A stretch of DNA of 64,000 nt from Streptomyces ruber (GCF_014648075.1 NZ_BMQK01000004.1:252048-316047), one strand, 5' to 3'. Shown: positions 45,508 through 53,657, numbered from the stretch's first letter. The notes: a model not told the origin generated them from the letters alone. Numbers and translations are program-made.

Positions 45508-46305
45508 CTACGCCGCCTCGTTCAGCAGGCGCGCCAGGTGCTCCCGCCCCGCCGTCAGCAGCCCGGGCAGCGGCTCGGCCCCCTCGTACCACCGCTTCTC
45601 GTACTCCCAGCACAGCCAGCCGTCCCAGCCCTCCCGGGAGAGCAGGTCGACGCACTCGGTGAGCGGCAGCACGCCCGCGCCGAGCGGCAGGGGGGTGGTG
45701 TCCTCGGCCGAGGCGATGTCCTTGACCTGCACATAGCCCAGGTACGGGAAGAGCGCCGCGTAACTCGACGCGGGCTGCTCGCCGCCCAGCCAGGTGTGCA
45801 TGACGTCCCAGAGCGCGCCGACCTGACGGTGCCCGACCAGTCCGAGGACGCGCATGGCGTCGGCGCCCGTGCGGTGCGAGTCGTGGGTCTCCAGCAGGAT
45901 GCGCACGCCTGCGTCGGTGGCGTACTCCGCGGCCGTACCGAGCCGCCGGGCCGCCGTCGCGTCCGCCTCGTCGGCGGACTGTTCCCCGCCGCCGGGGAAG
46001 ACGCGTACGTACGGGGCGCCCAGGTCGCGTGCCAGGTCGAGGAGGTCGCGCAGTTCGGCGAGGACGGGTTCGTCGTCGCCCGGAGCCGCCACGCGCACGT
46101 ACCCCGCGAGGCCGAGGATCTCGACGCCCGCCGCCTTGAACCCGGCCGCGACGGCGGTCCGTTCCTCCGCGCCGAGCCCGGTGTGCACGGGTTCCTCGGG
46201 GTGGGTGCGGAGTTCGACGCCGTGGTAACCGTGGTCGGCGGCCAGCCGGACGACCTCGGACAGGGGCAGCCCGGGAACGCCGAGAGTGGAGAAGGCCAGT
46301 TTCAC
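45508..46305 (-). CDS. Sugar phosphate isomerase/epimerase (AP endonuclease 2-type TIM barrel)
   Basis: 265 residues of the IolE/xylose-isomerase-like barrel family. It begins KLAFSTLGVPGLPLSEVVRLAADHGYHGVELRTHP, and metal-binding residues are expected in ILLETHDSHRTG (Glu, His), ALWDVMHTW (Asp, His) and YVQVKD. It interconverts or dehydrates sugar or cyclitol intermediates; the exact reaction cannot be told. The GTG at 46305 has AGGTGGG upstream. It lies downstream of the LacI gene on the same strand and near a second epimerase in the divergent operon, suggesting one pathway. Confidence 0.85.
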   Translation of the reverse strand: MKLAFSTLGVPGLPLSEVVRLAADHGYHGVELRTHPEEPVHTGLGAEERTAVAAGFKAAGVEILGLAGYVRVAAPGDDEPVLAELRDLLDLARDLGAPYVRVFPGGGEQSADEADATAARRLGTAAEYATDAGVRILLETHDSHRTGADAMRVLGLVGHRQVGALWDVMHTWLGGEQPASSYAALFPYLGYVQVKDIASAEDTTPLPLGAGVLPLTECVDLLSREGWDGWLCWEYEKRWYEGAEPLPGLLTAGREHLARLLNEAA

Positions 46306-46578
46306 GAAATCCCACCTCGCTGGAGGTTTGCGGCGTGGCTTGCGCACGGCACGCGGCGGACGGTACCCGTCACTCCTGCCCGCTGTGCGGGCTCCGGCAC
46401 CCCGAGTCCGGCGACAGTTCGGCGCGCGGGCCGGCCTCGTCCGTCGCCGAGGGGGATCGCCGGCTCGGTCGGGGGGGCCTCCGCGAGCGTACGTCCCCCC
46501 GGCCCCGCCGTCACGCACACGATCGCGTCCTCACGGCCGTCGTCCCGGCCGGCGGCCGCTGCCCGCCGGCCTCTCCGG

Positions 46579-47619
46579 TCACTCCCGGGGCGCCCCGGTC
46601 GACCCCCGCACCATCAGCTCCCCGCCCACCGTCGCGATGCCCCCCGCCGGAGGCTCCTCGCGGCCCATGGCGATACGGCCCGCGCGGGCGCCCGCCTCCG
46701 CCAGGGGGAGCCGGACCGTGGTCAGCGCGGGCACCGCGTCGATGCTGAAGGGCAGGTCGTCGAAGCCCGCCACCGAGACGTCGTCCGGGATGCGCAGCCC
46801 GGAGTCCCGCAGCGCGGCGCACGCGCCCAGGGCGACCGTGTCGTTGGCCGCCACCACGGCCGTGATCGACGGGTCGCGGCGCAGCAGTTCGAGGGTGGCC
46901 TCGTAGCCGGCGGCGCGGTCGTAGCGGCCGTGCACCGTGCGCCGCGGGTCGTCCTCGATGCCGTGGGCGGCGAGCGCGTCGCGGTGGCCCTCCAGGCGGT
47001 GGCGGGTGGTCGTGCGTTCCTCGGGTCCCGCGATGTAGCCGAGACGCCGGTGGCCGAGGCCGATGAGGTGCTCGGTGAGCCGCCGGCCGCCGCCGCGGTT
47101 GTCGAAGGTGAGGGCGATCGCCTCGGGGGCCGGCGGGCGCCCGCACAGCACCACCCGGGTGCCGGCGTCCACCAGCTTGCGCAGCTTGCTGCCGACCGCG
47201 GTGACGTGTGCCGCGTCCTCGATCGCGCCGCCGGTGAGGACGACGGCGGCGGCGCGCTGGCGCTGGAGGAGGGTGAGGTAGGTCAGCTCGCGCTCCGGGG
47301 AGCCGCCCGTGTTGCAGACGACGGCCAGCCGCTCCCCGCCCGCGCGCCCGCCCGGCCCGCCGATCTCGGACTGGATCGCGCTCGCCATGATCCCGAAGAA
47401 GGGGTCGGCGATGTCGTTCACCAGGATGCCGACCAGGTCGGAGGTGGCGGCGGCCAGCGCGCTCGCGGGGCCGTTGAGGACGTAGTCCAGCTCGTCCACG
47501 GCCCGCAGCACCCGCTCCCGGGTGGACGCGGCCACCGGGTAGTTCCCGTTGAGCACCCGGGAGACGGTCGCGGGGGACACCTGCGCGCGGGCCGCCACGT
47601 CCGCCAGGGTCACAGTCAT
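46579..47619 (-). CDS. LacI-family transcriptional regulator
   Basis: 346 residues. HTH with hinge helix at the N-terminus (VTLADVAARAQVSPATVSRVLNGNYPVAASTRERVLRAV; the hinge reads NGPASALA). The periplasmic-binding-like domain has VGILVNDIADPFFGIMASAIQ, AVVAANDTVALGACAALRDSGLRIPDDVSVAGFDDLPFS. The ATG at 47619 has GAGGAA just upstream. An in-frame open stretch runs further upstream through the repeat region but adds only low-complexity peptide, so it was rejected. It is divergent from the oxidoreductase/DUF993 operon; a palindrome at 48150 is a candidate operator. It probably represses that operon until a sugar effector binds. Confidence 0.92.
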   Translation of the reverse strand: MTVTLADVAARAQVSPATVSRVLNGNYPVAASTRERVLRAVDELDYVLNGPASALAAATSDLVGILVNDIADPFFGIMASAIQSEIGGPGGRAGGERLAVVCNTGGSPERELTYLTLLQRQRAAAVVLTGGAIEDAAHVTAVGSKLRKLVDAGTRVVLCGRPPAPEAIALTFDNRGGGRRLTEHLIGLGHRRLGYIAGPEERTTTRHRLEGHRDALAAHGIEDDPRRTVHGRYDRAAGYEATLELLRRDPSITAVVAANDTVALGACAALRDSGLRIPDDVSVAGFDDLPFSIDAVPALTTVRLPLAEAGARAGRIAMGREEPPAGGIATVGGELMVRGSTGAPRE

Positions 47620-47694
47620 CGTTCCTCGTCCTCCGGTCGTGTCTCGCCGCGTCTGCTCGTCCTCGGGCCGTGCGGGCCGCTCGGACGGTCGTGT

Positions 47695-47806
47695 CCGTAC
47701 GTCCGTACGTCCGTACGGTTCGTACGGCCCGTGCGGTCGTACAGGCGCCCGTACGGACCCGGGCACCGGTACGACCGCACGGCCAGCCGTACAGACGCCC
47801 GTACGG
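47695..47806. repeat. CGTACG-rich repeats next to the LacI gene
   Basis: Three tandem copies of GTCCGTAC (from 47693) are followed by an 18-base direct repeat with one mismatch, GTACAGNCGCCCGTACGG (47739-47756 and 47789-47806), and a 13-bp inverted repeat CGTGCGGTCGTAC / GTACGACCGCACG (47730-47742 and 47769-47781). Dense repeats in the LacI promoter region suggest regulatory or recombination-derived sequence. Confidence 0.7.
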
Positions 47807-47856
47807 CGACGCCGGTTGCCGTCACGGGCGTGCGCCGCGCGAGCACCGCTCACGAT

Positions 47857-48066
47857 CGACCCGTACGCCGCCCGCAGCCGACCCGTACGCCGTCGTCCAC
47901 GATCGACCCGTACGCCGCCCGCAGCCGACCCGTACGCCGTCGTCCACGATCGACCCGTACGCCGTCGCCCACGACCGACCCGCACGCCGCCCGCAGCCGA
48001 CCCGCACGCCGCCCGCAGCCGACCCGTACGCCGTCGTCCACGATCGACCCGCACGCCGCCCGCAGC
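47857..48066 (+). repeat. Composite tandem repeat of 22-bp and 25-bp units
   Basis: Nine units all starting CGACCCGYACGCCG: A units continue CCCGCAGC (22 bp) and B units continue TCGTCCACGAT (25 bp). The order is A-B-A-B-B-A-A-B-A with few base changes, mostly T/C in the GYA codon-like position. It fills the middle of the 696-base gap between the LacI gene and the oxidoreductase operon. No open frame across it has gene-like composition. Confidence 0.9.
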
Positions 48067-48149
48067 CAAGTCGTACCCGAACCCGCGCATCTCCCGCCGT
48101 GCGCGGTCTTGTCCGATCCGACGCACAGAGGCTAGCGTCTCATGGCGTA

Positions 48150-48161
48150 GAAAGCGCTTGC
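48150..48161. promoter_or_regulatory. LacI-type operator candidate (GAAAGCGCTTGC)
   Basis: GAAAGCGCTTGC with its symmetric AAGCGCTT core matches the central-CG palindrome bound by many LacI-family repressors (typically GAAAGCGCTTTC). It lies 155 bases before the oxidoreductase gene and downstream of the tandem repeats, where the operon promoter should be. Confidence 0.65.
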
Positions 48162-48315
48162 TGTCACGATCGGCCGGGCCCGCTCAGCCGGGCGGGTGAG
48201 GTGTGCGCGGCGCCGGACGCGAAGGAGCGCCGGCCCGCCGCGGACACGGGACGCACGGACGACAGCGCCGTACTGACGCGCCGCCCGCGGGCGGCGCATG
48301 GACGAAGGGAACGAC

Positions 48316-49467
48316 GTGACACGCAAGACGGTGCGCATCGCCATGAACGGCGTGACCGGACGCATGGGCTATCGCCAGCACCTCGTCCGGTCCATCCTGG
48401 CCCTCCGCGAACAGGGCGGCCTCGACCTGGGCGACGGCACCGTGCTGTGGCCCGAACCGGTCCTCGTCGGCCGCCGCGGACACGCCCTCACGGCGCTCGC
48501 CGAACAGCACGGCCTGGAGCACTGGTCGACGGACGTGGACGCCGTCCTCGCCGACGGCACCATCGACATCTACTTCGACGCCCAGGTCACCTCCGCCCGC
48601 GAGGAGGCGCTCAAGAAGGCGATCGCCGCGGGCAAGCACATCTACACCGAGAAGCCCACCGCGACCGGCCTGGACGGCGCCCTGGAACTGGCCCGCCTCG
48701 CGAAGGCCGCCGGGATCAAGCACGGCGTGGTCCAGGACAAGCTGTTCCTGCCGGGCCTGCTGAAGCTCAAGCGGCTGATCGACGGCGGTTTCTTCGGCCG
48801 CATCCTCTCCGTGCGCGGCGAGTTCGGCTACTGGGTGTTCGAGGGCGACTGGCAGCCCGCCCAGCGCCCCTCCTGGAACTACCGCGCGGAGGACGGCGGC
48901 GGCATCGTCGTCGACATGTTCCCGCACTGGGAGTACGTCCTCCACGAGCTCTTCGGCCGCGTGAAGTCCGTCCAGGCCCTCACCGCCACCCACATCCCGC
49001 AGCGCTGGGACGAGCAGGACAAGCCGTACGACGCCACGGCCGACGACGCCGCGTACGGCATCTTCGAGCTCGACGGCGGCGCCATCGCCCAGATCAACTC
49101 CTCCTGGGCCGTCCGCGTCAACCGCGACGAACTGGTCGAGTTCCAGGTCGACGGCACCGAGGGCTCGGCGGTCGCCGGCCTGCGCAACTGCCGCGTCCAG
49201 CACCGCTCGGCCACCCCCAAGCCGGTCTGGAACCCGGACATCCCGGCCACCTACTCCTTCCGCGACCAGTGGCAGGAGGTCCCCGACAACGACGAGTTCG
49301 ACAACGGCTTCAAGGCCCAGTGGGAGCTGTTCCTCAGGCACGTCTACGCGGACGCGCCCTACCACTGGGACCTGCTGGCCGGCGCCCGCGGCGTCCAGCT
49401 CGCCGAACTGGGCCTGAAGTCCTCGGCCGAGGGCCGCCGCATCGACGTACCGGAGATCACGCTGTGA
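48316..49467 (+). CDS. Gfo/Idh/MocA-family oxidoreductase
   Basis: 383 residues. N-terminal NAD(P)-binding Rossmann fold (VRIAMNGVTGRMGYRQHLVRSI, with GxxGxxG-like NGVTGRMG) and the family's catalytic-lysine motif GKHIYTEKPTA. The C-terminal half, from about 140, has substrate-side histidine in VDMFPHWEYVLHELFG. It probably oxidises a hydroxyl of a sugar or cyclitol. The GTG at 48316 was chosen for the upstream GAAGGGA; the ATG at 48298 is an alternative. Its TGA overlaps the GTG of the DUF993 gene, so the genes are coupled, under the divergent LacI regulator. Confidence 0.88.
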   Translation: MTRKTVRIAMNGVTGRMGYRQHLVRSILALREQGGLDLGDGTVLWPEPVLVGRRGHALTALAEQHGLEHWSTDVDAVLADGTIDIYFDAQVTSAREEALKKAIAAGKHIYTEKPTATGLDGALELARLAKAAGIKHGVVQDKLFLPGLLKLKRLIDGGFFGRILSVRGEFGYWVFEGDWQPAQRPSWNYRAEDGGGIVVDMFPHWEYVLHELFGRVKSVQALTATHIPQRWDEQDKPYDATADDAAYGIFELDGGAIAQINSSWAVRVNRDELVEFQVDGTEGSAVAGLRNCRVQHRSATPKPVWNPDIPATYSFRDQWQEVPDNDEFDNGFKAQWELFLRHVYADAPYHWDLLAGARGVQLAELGLKSSAEGRRIDVPEITL

Positions 49468-50621
49468 CGATCCGACTCCCGGGCGCGGACGGCGGGCTCC
49501 GCACCTACACCCCCCGCGCCGAACCCCTCGCCGTGACCACCGGCGCGCCCTTCACCTCCCGTACGGTCTTCTCCGCGGCCCACGTCGTCGCCGACCCGTA
49601 CGCGGACGTGTCGCCCGACTCGCCCGCCGCCGTCGACTGGGACGCCACCCTCGCCTTCCGCCGCCACCTGTGGTCGCACGGGCTCGGCGTCGCCGAGGCC
49701 ATGGACACCGCCCAGCGCGGCATGGGCCTGGACTGGGCGGGCGCGGCGGAGCTGATCCGCCGCAGCGCCGCCGAGGCGAAGGCGGTGGGCGGCCGGATCG
49801 CCTGCGGCGTGGGCACCGACCAGCTCGCCTCGGGCACGGTGGCGGAGATCCGCGCCGCCTACGAGGAACAGCTCGCCGTCGTCGAGGAGTCGGGCGCGCA
49901 GGCGATCCTGATGGCCTCGCGCGCGCTGGCCGCGGCGGCCTCGGGTCCCGAGGACTACCTGGAGGTCTACGGCCACCTGCTGCGCCAGGCGGCGGAACCG
50001 GTGGTGCTGCACTGGCTCGGCCCGATGTTCGACCCGGCGCTGGAGGGCTACTGGGGCTCGTCCGACCTGGACGCGGCGACGGACACCTTCCTGGAGGTGC
50101 TCGCCGCGCACTCGGACAAGGTGGACGGCATCAAGGTCTCCCTGCTGGACGCCCGGCGCGAGATCGACCTCCGCCGCAGGCTCCCCCGGGGCGTGCGCTG
50201 CTACACGGGCGACGACTTCAACTACCCCGAGCTGATCGCGGGCGACGAGAAGGGCTTCAGCCACGCCCTGCTCGGCATCTTCGACCCGCTGGGCCCGCTG
50301 GCGGCGGAGGCGGTACGGGTCCTGGACACGGGGAACGTGACCGGCTTCCGCAAGCTCCTCGACCCGACGGTGGACCTGTCCCGCCACCTCTTCCAGGCGC
50401 CCACCCGCTTCTACAAGACGGGCGTGGTGTTCCTGGCCTGGCTGGCGGGCCATCAGTCCCACTTCACGATGGTGGGCGGCCTGCAGTCGGCGCGCTCGCT
50501 GCCGCACCTGGCGCGGGCGTACGAACTGGCCGACGGGCTCGGACTGTTCCCGGACCCGGCGCTGGCGGAGGCGCGGATAAAGGACCTGCTGCGCGTGTAC
50601 GGAGTGGAGCAGGAACGATGA
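49464..50621 (+). CDS. DUF993 protein, dihydrodipicolinate-synthase-like barrel
   Basis: 385 residues of DUF993, which belongs to the class I aldolase / DHDPS superfamily by fold. Features are TSRTVFSAAHVVADPYADVSPD, GLGVAEAMDTAQRGMGLDWAGA, GVGTDQL, VVLHWLGPMFDPALEGYWGS, DGIKVSLLDA (Lys in a strand end, as in Schiff-base aldolases) and CYTGDDFNYPELIAG. The reaction is unproven; aldol cleavage of a keto-acid or keto-sugar is the natural guess. GTGA overlap with the oxidoreductase and ATGA overlap with the epimerase show a three-gene operon. Confidence 0.87.
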   Translation: MTIRLPGADGGLRTYTPRAEPLAVTTGAPFTSRTVFSAAHVVADPYADVSPDSPAAVDWDATLAFRRHLWSHGLGVAEAMDTAQRGMGLDWAGAAELIRRSAAEAKAVGGRIACGVGTDQLASGTVAEIRAAYEEQLAVVEESGAQAILMASRALAAAASGPEDYLEVYGHLLRQAAEPVVLHWLGPMFDPALEGYWGSSDLDAATDTFLEVLAAHSDKVDGIKVSLLDARREIDLRRRLPRGVRCYTGDDFNYPELIAGDEKGFSHALLGIFDPLGPLAAEAVRVLDTGNVTGFRKLLDPTVDLSRHLFQAPTRFYKTGVVFLAWLAGHQSHFTMVGGLQSARSLPHLARAYELADGLGLFPDPALAEARIKDLLRVYGVEQER

Positions 50622-51454
50622 GCGGCCCGGACCTGACCCGGTTCTCCGTCAACCAGCAGACGGTGAAGCAACTGTCGCTGCCGGAACTGGTGGACGAATG
50701 CGGCCGGCTGGGCATCCCGGCGGTCGGCCTGTGGCGCGAGCCGGTCCGGTCGTACGGCCTGGACGCGGCGGCAAAACTGGTCCGCGACGCGGGCCTGGCG
50801 GTCACCACACTCTGCCGGGGCGGCTTCCTCACGGCCATCGACCCGCAGGAGCGCTCCCGCGCCCTGGACGACAACCGCCGCGCGGTCGACGAGGCGGCCA
50901 CGCTGGGCACGGACACCCTCGTCCTCGTCTCGGGCGGCCTCCCGGCGGGCAGCAAGGACCTGCGCGGCGCACGCGAGCGCATCGCGGACGCGCTGACGGA
51001 ACTGGGCCCGTACGCGGCGTCGAACGGCGTCCGCCTGGCCATCGAACCGCTCCACCCGATGTTCGCCTCGGACCGCTGCGTGGTGTCGACGCTGAAGCAG
51101 GCGCTGGACATCGCGGAACGCTTCCCGGCGGAGCAGGTGGGCGTGACGGTGGACACTTACCACATCTGGTGGGACGAGGACGCGCCCGCGCAGATCGCCC
51201 GCGCGGGAGCCTCGGGCCGCATCCACACCTTCCAGCTCGCCGACTGGATCACCCCGCTGCCGGCGGGCGTGCTGAACGGGCGCGGCCAGATCGGCGACGG
51301 CTCGGTCGACATGCGCGAGTGGAAGGGGTACGTGGAGGCGGCGGGCTACACCGGCTCCATCGAGGTCGAGCTCTTCAACGACGAGCTGTGGGCCCGCGAC
51401 GGACGCGAACTGCTGGCGGAGACCGCGGCGCGGTTCGTGGAGCACGCGCTGTAG
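50618..51454 (+). CDS. Sugar phosphate isomerase/epimerase
   Basis: 278 residues, xylose-isomerase-like TIM barrel. It begins RFSVNQQTVKQLSLPELVDECGRLGIPAVGLWREPV; metal-site residues are expected in LAIEPLHPMF (Glu, His), VTVDTYHIWWDED (Asp, His), IHTFQLADW and SIEVELFNDELW (Glu). It is the last gene of the LacI-linked operon and is paralogous in fold to the epimerase at 45508. A 25-bp-arm hairpin follows immediately. The substrate is probably the keto product of the upstream oxidoreductase or the DUF993 enzyme; this is inference. Confidence 0.87.
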   Translation: MSGPDLTRFSVNQQTVKQLSLPELVDECGRLGIPAVGLWREPVRSYGLDAAAKLVRDAGLAVTTLCRGGFLTAIDPQERSRALDDNRRAVDEAATLGTDTLVLVSGGLPAGSKDLRGARERIADALTELGPYAASNGVRLAIEPLHPMFASDRCVVSTLKQALDIAERFPAEQVGVTVDTYHIWWDEDAPAQIARAGASGRIHTFQLADWITPLPAGVLNGRGQIGDGSVDMREWKGYVEAAGYTGSIEVELFNDELWARDGRELLAETAARFVEHAL

Positions 51455-51459
51455 TCGAG

Positions 51460-51512
51460 GAGACCCCGCACCGCCACGCATACGTCACGTATGCGTGGCG
51501 GTGCGGGGTCTC
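51460..51512 (+). terminator. 53-base perfect palindrome after the DUF993 operon
   Basis: Arms 51460-51484 and 51488-51512 are perfectly complementary over 25 bp with TCA between. It begins 5 bases after the epimerase stop codon. It is unusually long and perfect for a bacterial terminator and has no T-run. It could also be a recombination or protein-binding site. Confidence 0.85.
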
Positions 51513-51524
51513 GCATGTCCGACG

Positions 51525-51605
51525 TCATGACCCGCGCTGATCGCCACGGTGACACCGGAGCTGTATGAACGGCTCGGGGCCGGGGTCATGGACCTGAACC
51601 GCTGA
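51525..51605 (+). pseudogene. Possible gene remnant encoding a short C-terminal piece
   Basis: After the stop codon TGA at 51527-51529 a frame reads PALIATVTPELYERLGAGVMDLNR and a stop at 51605, with coding-like third positions. It looks like the end of a lost gene. Another short stretch follows to about 51708. No intact gene lies between 51455 and 51805; the rest holds the AKR promoter, including GTCAGA/TCTGAC arms at 51755-51774. I do not recognise the parent protein. Confidence 0.25.
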
Positions 51606-51805
51606 GCACCGAACGTGACCTGCCAGGTCGAGGAACAAGCTGGGCCGCCGTCCTCGTCGCCGTCCGGCGCTCCGCCCACCTACGGGTGCCTTACGCACCT
51701 TGAAGTGCCCTCTTCCCGAGGGGGAGCTGCATTCCCAGGATGGTGCGAGGCGCTGTCAGACACCCCCTTCTGACTCCGTACCGATTTCTTACGAAAGGCC
51801 GAGCA

Positions 51806-52678
51806 ATGAGCACGATTCCCGCCACGCTTCCCGGCGGCACCTGGTCCCTGGGCGATCTGACCGTCACCCGGTTCGGCTACGGCGCCATGCAGCTCGCCGG
51901 CCCGGGGGTCATGGGCCCGCCCGCCGATCACGACGGCGCACTCGCCGTCCTGCGCGAGGCTGTCGCCCTCGGCATCACCCACATCGACACCGCCGACGCC
52001 TACGGGCCGCACATCACCAACCAGCTGATCCGCGAAGCGCTGCACCCCTACCCCGACGCGCTGCGCATCGTGACCAAGGTCGGCGCGTTCCGGGACGAGC
52101 AGGGCGGCTGGCCCCCGGCCCGCGAGCCCGAGGATCTGCGCCGGGCCGTCCACCACAACCTGGACCGCCTCGGCCTCGAACGGCTGGACGTGGTCAACCT
52201 TCGGCTCGGCGATGCCCAGGGTCCCCGGCCCGGCCCGGTCACCGAGGCGTTCGAGACGCTCGTCGAACTCCGGCAGCAGGGCCTGATCCGGCACCTCGGC
52301 GTGAGCAACGCGACCGCGGAGCAGGTCGCCGAGGCACGCGCGATCGCGCCGATCGTGTGCGTGCAGAACATGTACAACCTCGCCCACCGCCAGGACGACG
52401 AGCTGATCGACGAACTCGCCGAGCAGGGCATCGCCTACGTGCCCTTCTTCCCGCTGGGCGGCTTCAGCCCGCTACAGTCCTCGGCGCTCACGGCCGTGGC
52501 CGCCCGGCTGGACGCGACGCCGATGTCGGTCGCCCTGGCCTGGCTGTTGCAGCGGTCGCCGAACATCCTGCTGATCCCGGGCACCTCGTCGGTGGCGCAC
52601 CTGCGCGAGAACATCGCCGGCGCGGGCCTCTCGCTCTCCGAGGAGGATCTCGCCGAGTTGGACAGGATCGGCCGCTGA
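51806..52678 (+). CDS. Aldo/keto reductase
   Basis: 290 residues, NADPH-dependent (beta/alpha)8 barrel. It begins GDLTVTRFGYGAMQLAGPGVMGPP. Catalytic Asp and Tyr are in THIDTADAYGPH and Lys in IVTKVGAF, but the usual catalytic His (LH-x-x-D) is replaced, since VVNLRLGD has Arg at that place. The cofactor end reads AWLLQRSPNILLIPGTSSVAHLRENI. The ATG at 51806 has GAAAGG upstream. A separate HxlR regulator gene follows on the same strand. The substrate is not predictable. Confidence 0.9.
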   Translation: MSTIPATLPGGTWSLGDLTVTRFGYGAMQLAGPGVMGPPADHDGALAVLREAVALGITHIDTADAYGPHITNQLIREALHPYPDALRIVTKVGAFRDEQGGWPPAREPEDLRRAVHHNLDRLGLERLDVVNLRLGDAQGPRPGPVTEAFETLVELRQQGLIRHLGVSNATAEQVAEARAIAPIVCVQNMYNLAHRQDDELIDELAEQGIAYVPFFPLGGFSPLQSSALTAVAARLDATPMSVALAWLLQRSPNILLIPGTSSVAHLRENIAGAGLSLSEEDLAELDRIGR

Positions 52679-52694
52679 CGACGGCGCGCGAGGG

Positions 52695-52713
52695 CTTCTC
52701 CCTTCGGGAGAGG
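52695..52713 (+). terminator. Short hairpin after the aldo/keto reductase gene
   Basis: CTTCTCCC and GGGAGAGG pair around TTC, 17 bases after the stop codon, followed by GGGGAAGC. It probably separates the reductase from the HxlR gene. Confidence 0.55.
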
Positions 52714-52840
52714 GGGAAGCCCGCCGCCGGCGCCATAGGGCCGTACTCGATAGCGCCTTGCGCCATGATGGTTGTGCAGCTTCCCGGAAGGAAGTGGGTG
52801 ATGTGGGGTGCGAAGCACTCGCGGGCGAGAGGAGCGGCAG

Positions 52841-53284
52841 ATGGCGACGATGACGGCGGCGCAGCGGAGGGCGCAGGCCAAGGTGGAGTACGACGCCTTC
52901 GTGGCGGCCTGCCCCAGCCGCAAGCTGCTGGACCGGCTCTCCGACAAGTGGGTGACGCTGATCCTGGCCGCGCTCGGCAGCGACAGCGCGCACCGGCCGG
53001 GTACCGACTGCTCCGGCGGGCCCCGGGCGATGCGCTACTCGGAGCTGGGCCGCCTGCTGGCCGGCGTCAGCCAGAAGATGCTCACCCAGACGCTGCGCTC
53101 CCTGGAGCGCGACGGCCTGGTGTCCCGCACCGTGGTACCGACCGTGCCTGTCACGGTCTCCTACGAGTTGACCGATCTCGGCCTGTCGCTGTACGAGACG
53201 ATGCGCGGCCTCAAGACCTGGGCCGAGGTGCACATGGACGACGTGCTCGCCCACCGCGAGGCCTACGACACCCGAGTCGCCTGA
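52841..53284 (+). CDS. HxlR-family winged-helix regulator
   Basis: 147 residues. HxlR core: FVAACPSRKLLDRLSDKWVTLILAAL (conserved Cys at the start of the first helix, as in redox-sensing members), RYSELGRLLAGVSQKMLTQTLRSLERDGLVSRTV and VPVTVSYELTDLG with the wing. Its insert of about 15 residues (GSDSAHRPGTDCSGGP) carries a second Cys. The ATG at 52841 has GAGAGGAG upstream. It may regulate the aldo/keto reductase gene in response to electrophiles; this rests on adjacency. Confidence 0.9.
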   Translation: MATMTAAQRRAQAKVEYDAFVAACPSRKLLDRLSDKWVTLILAALGSDSAHRPGTDCSGGPRAMRYSELGRLLAGVSQKMLTQTLRSLERDGLVSRTVVPTVPVTVSYELTDLGLSLYETMRGLKTWAEVHMDDVLAHREAYDTRVA

Positions 53285-53340
53285 GAGGCCGTGCAGCAGA
53301 AGGCCGGCCGTTCCGGGTCTCCCCGTTTCCGCTTCTCCTC

Positions 53341-53390
53341 TTCCGCTCCTGGGAGGCACCGAAGACGGTTTCCGCTCCTGGGAGGCACCG
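53341..53390 (+). repeat. 21-bp direct repeat downstream of the HxlR gene
   Basis: The 21 bases beginning TTCCGCTCCTGGGAGG occur at 53341-53361 and 53370-53390 without change, 29 bases apart. The rest of the 373-base gap to rbsD has no gene that I can support and ends in the rbs terminator. Confidence 0.85.
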
Positions 53391-53603
53391 GACACGGCGC
53401 GGACGTACTCGACCTGCTCGGCGTAGCACCCGCGCACCGCTTTGCCGGTGGGGCGCATCCGGCCAACGGACCGGACCCCGGTACCGGTCCCGGAAAATCC
53501 TCGGCGGCCGTGCAACCCCCGCGGCACCCCATGGGTCGTACTTGGCATCGGGACCGCCGGAGTGGAATCCGGGGGGATTCGGCGGTTCCGTCGGGGGAGA
53601 TGC

Positions 53604-53633
53604 CGAGGGGCCCGGTCGCGACCGGGCCCCTCG
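53604..53633 (-). terminator. Terminator of the ribose operon
   Basis: A perfect 30-base palindrome (15-bp arms, all GC except two pairs) lies 24 bases downstream of the rbsD stop codon on the minus strand. Confidence 0.82.
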
Positions 53634-53657
53634 AAGCGTTACGGGTCCGGGCGGCGC

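Noticed and set aside
47857..48066. CRISPR-like or coding repeat
   Set aside because: The two unit types abut each other without spacers, and no frame across them shows gene-like codon bias.
47620..48126. N-terminal extension of the LacI regulator through the repeat region
   Set aside because: The frame is open, but the added peptide is a repeat translation (GRRRTGRLRAA-like). The LacI helix-turn-helix starts right after the ATG at 47619, which has a ribosome site.
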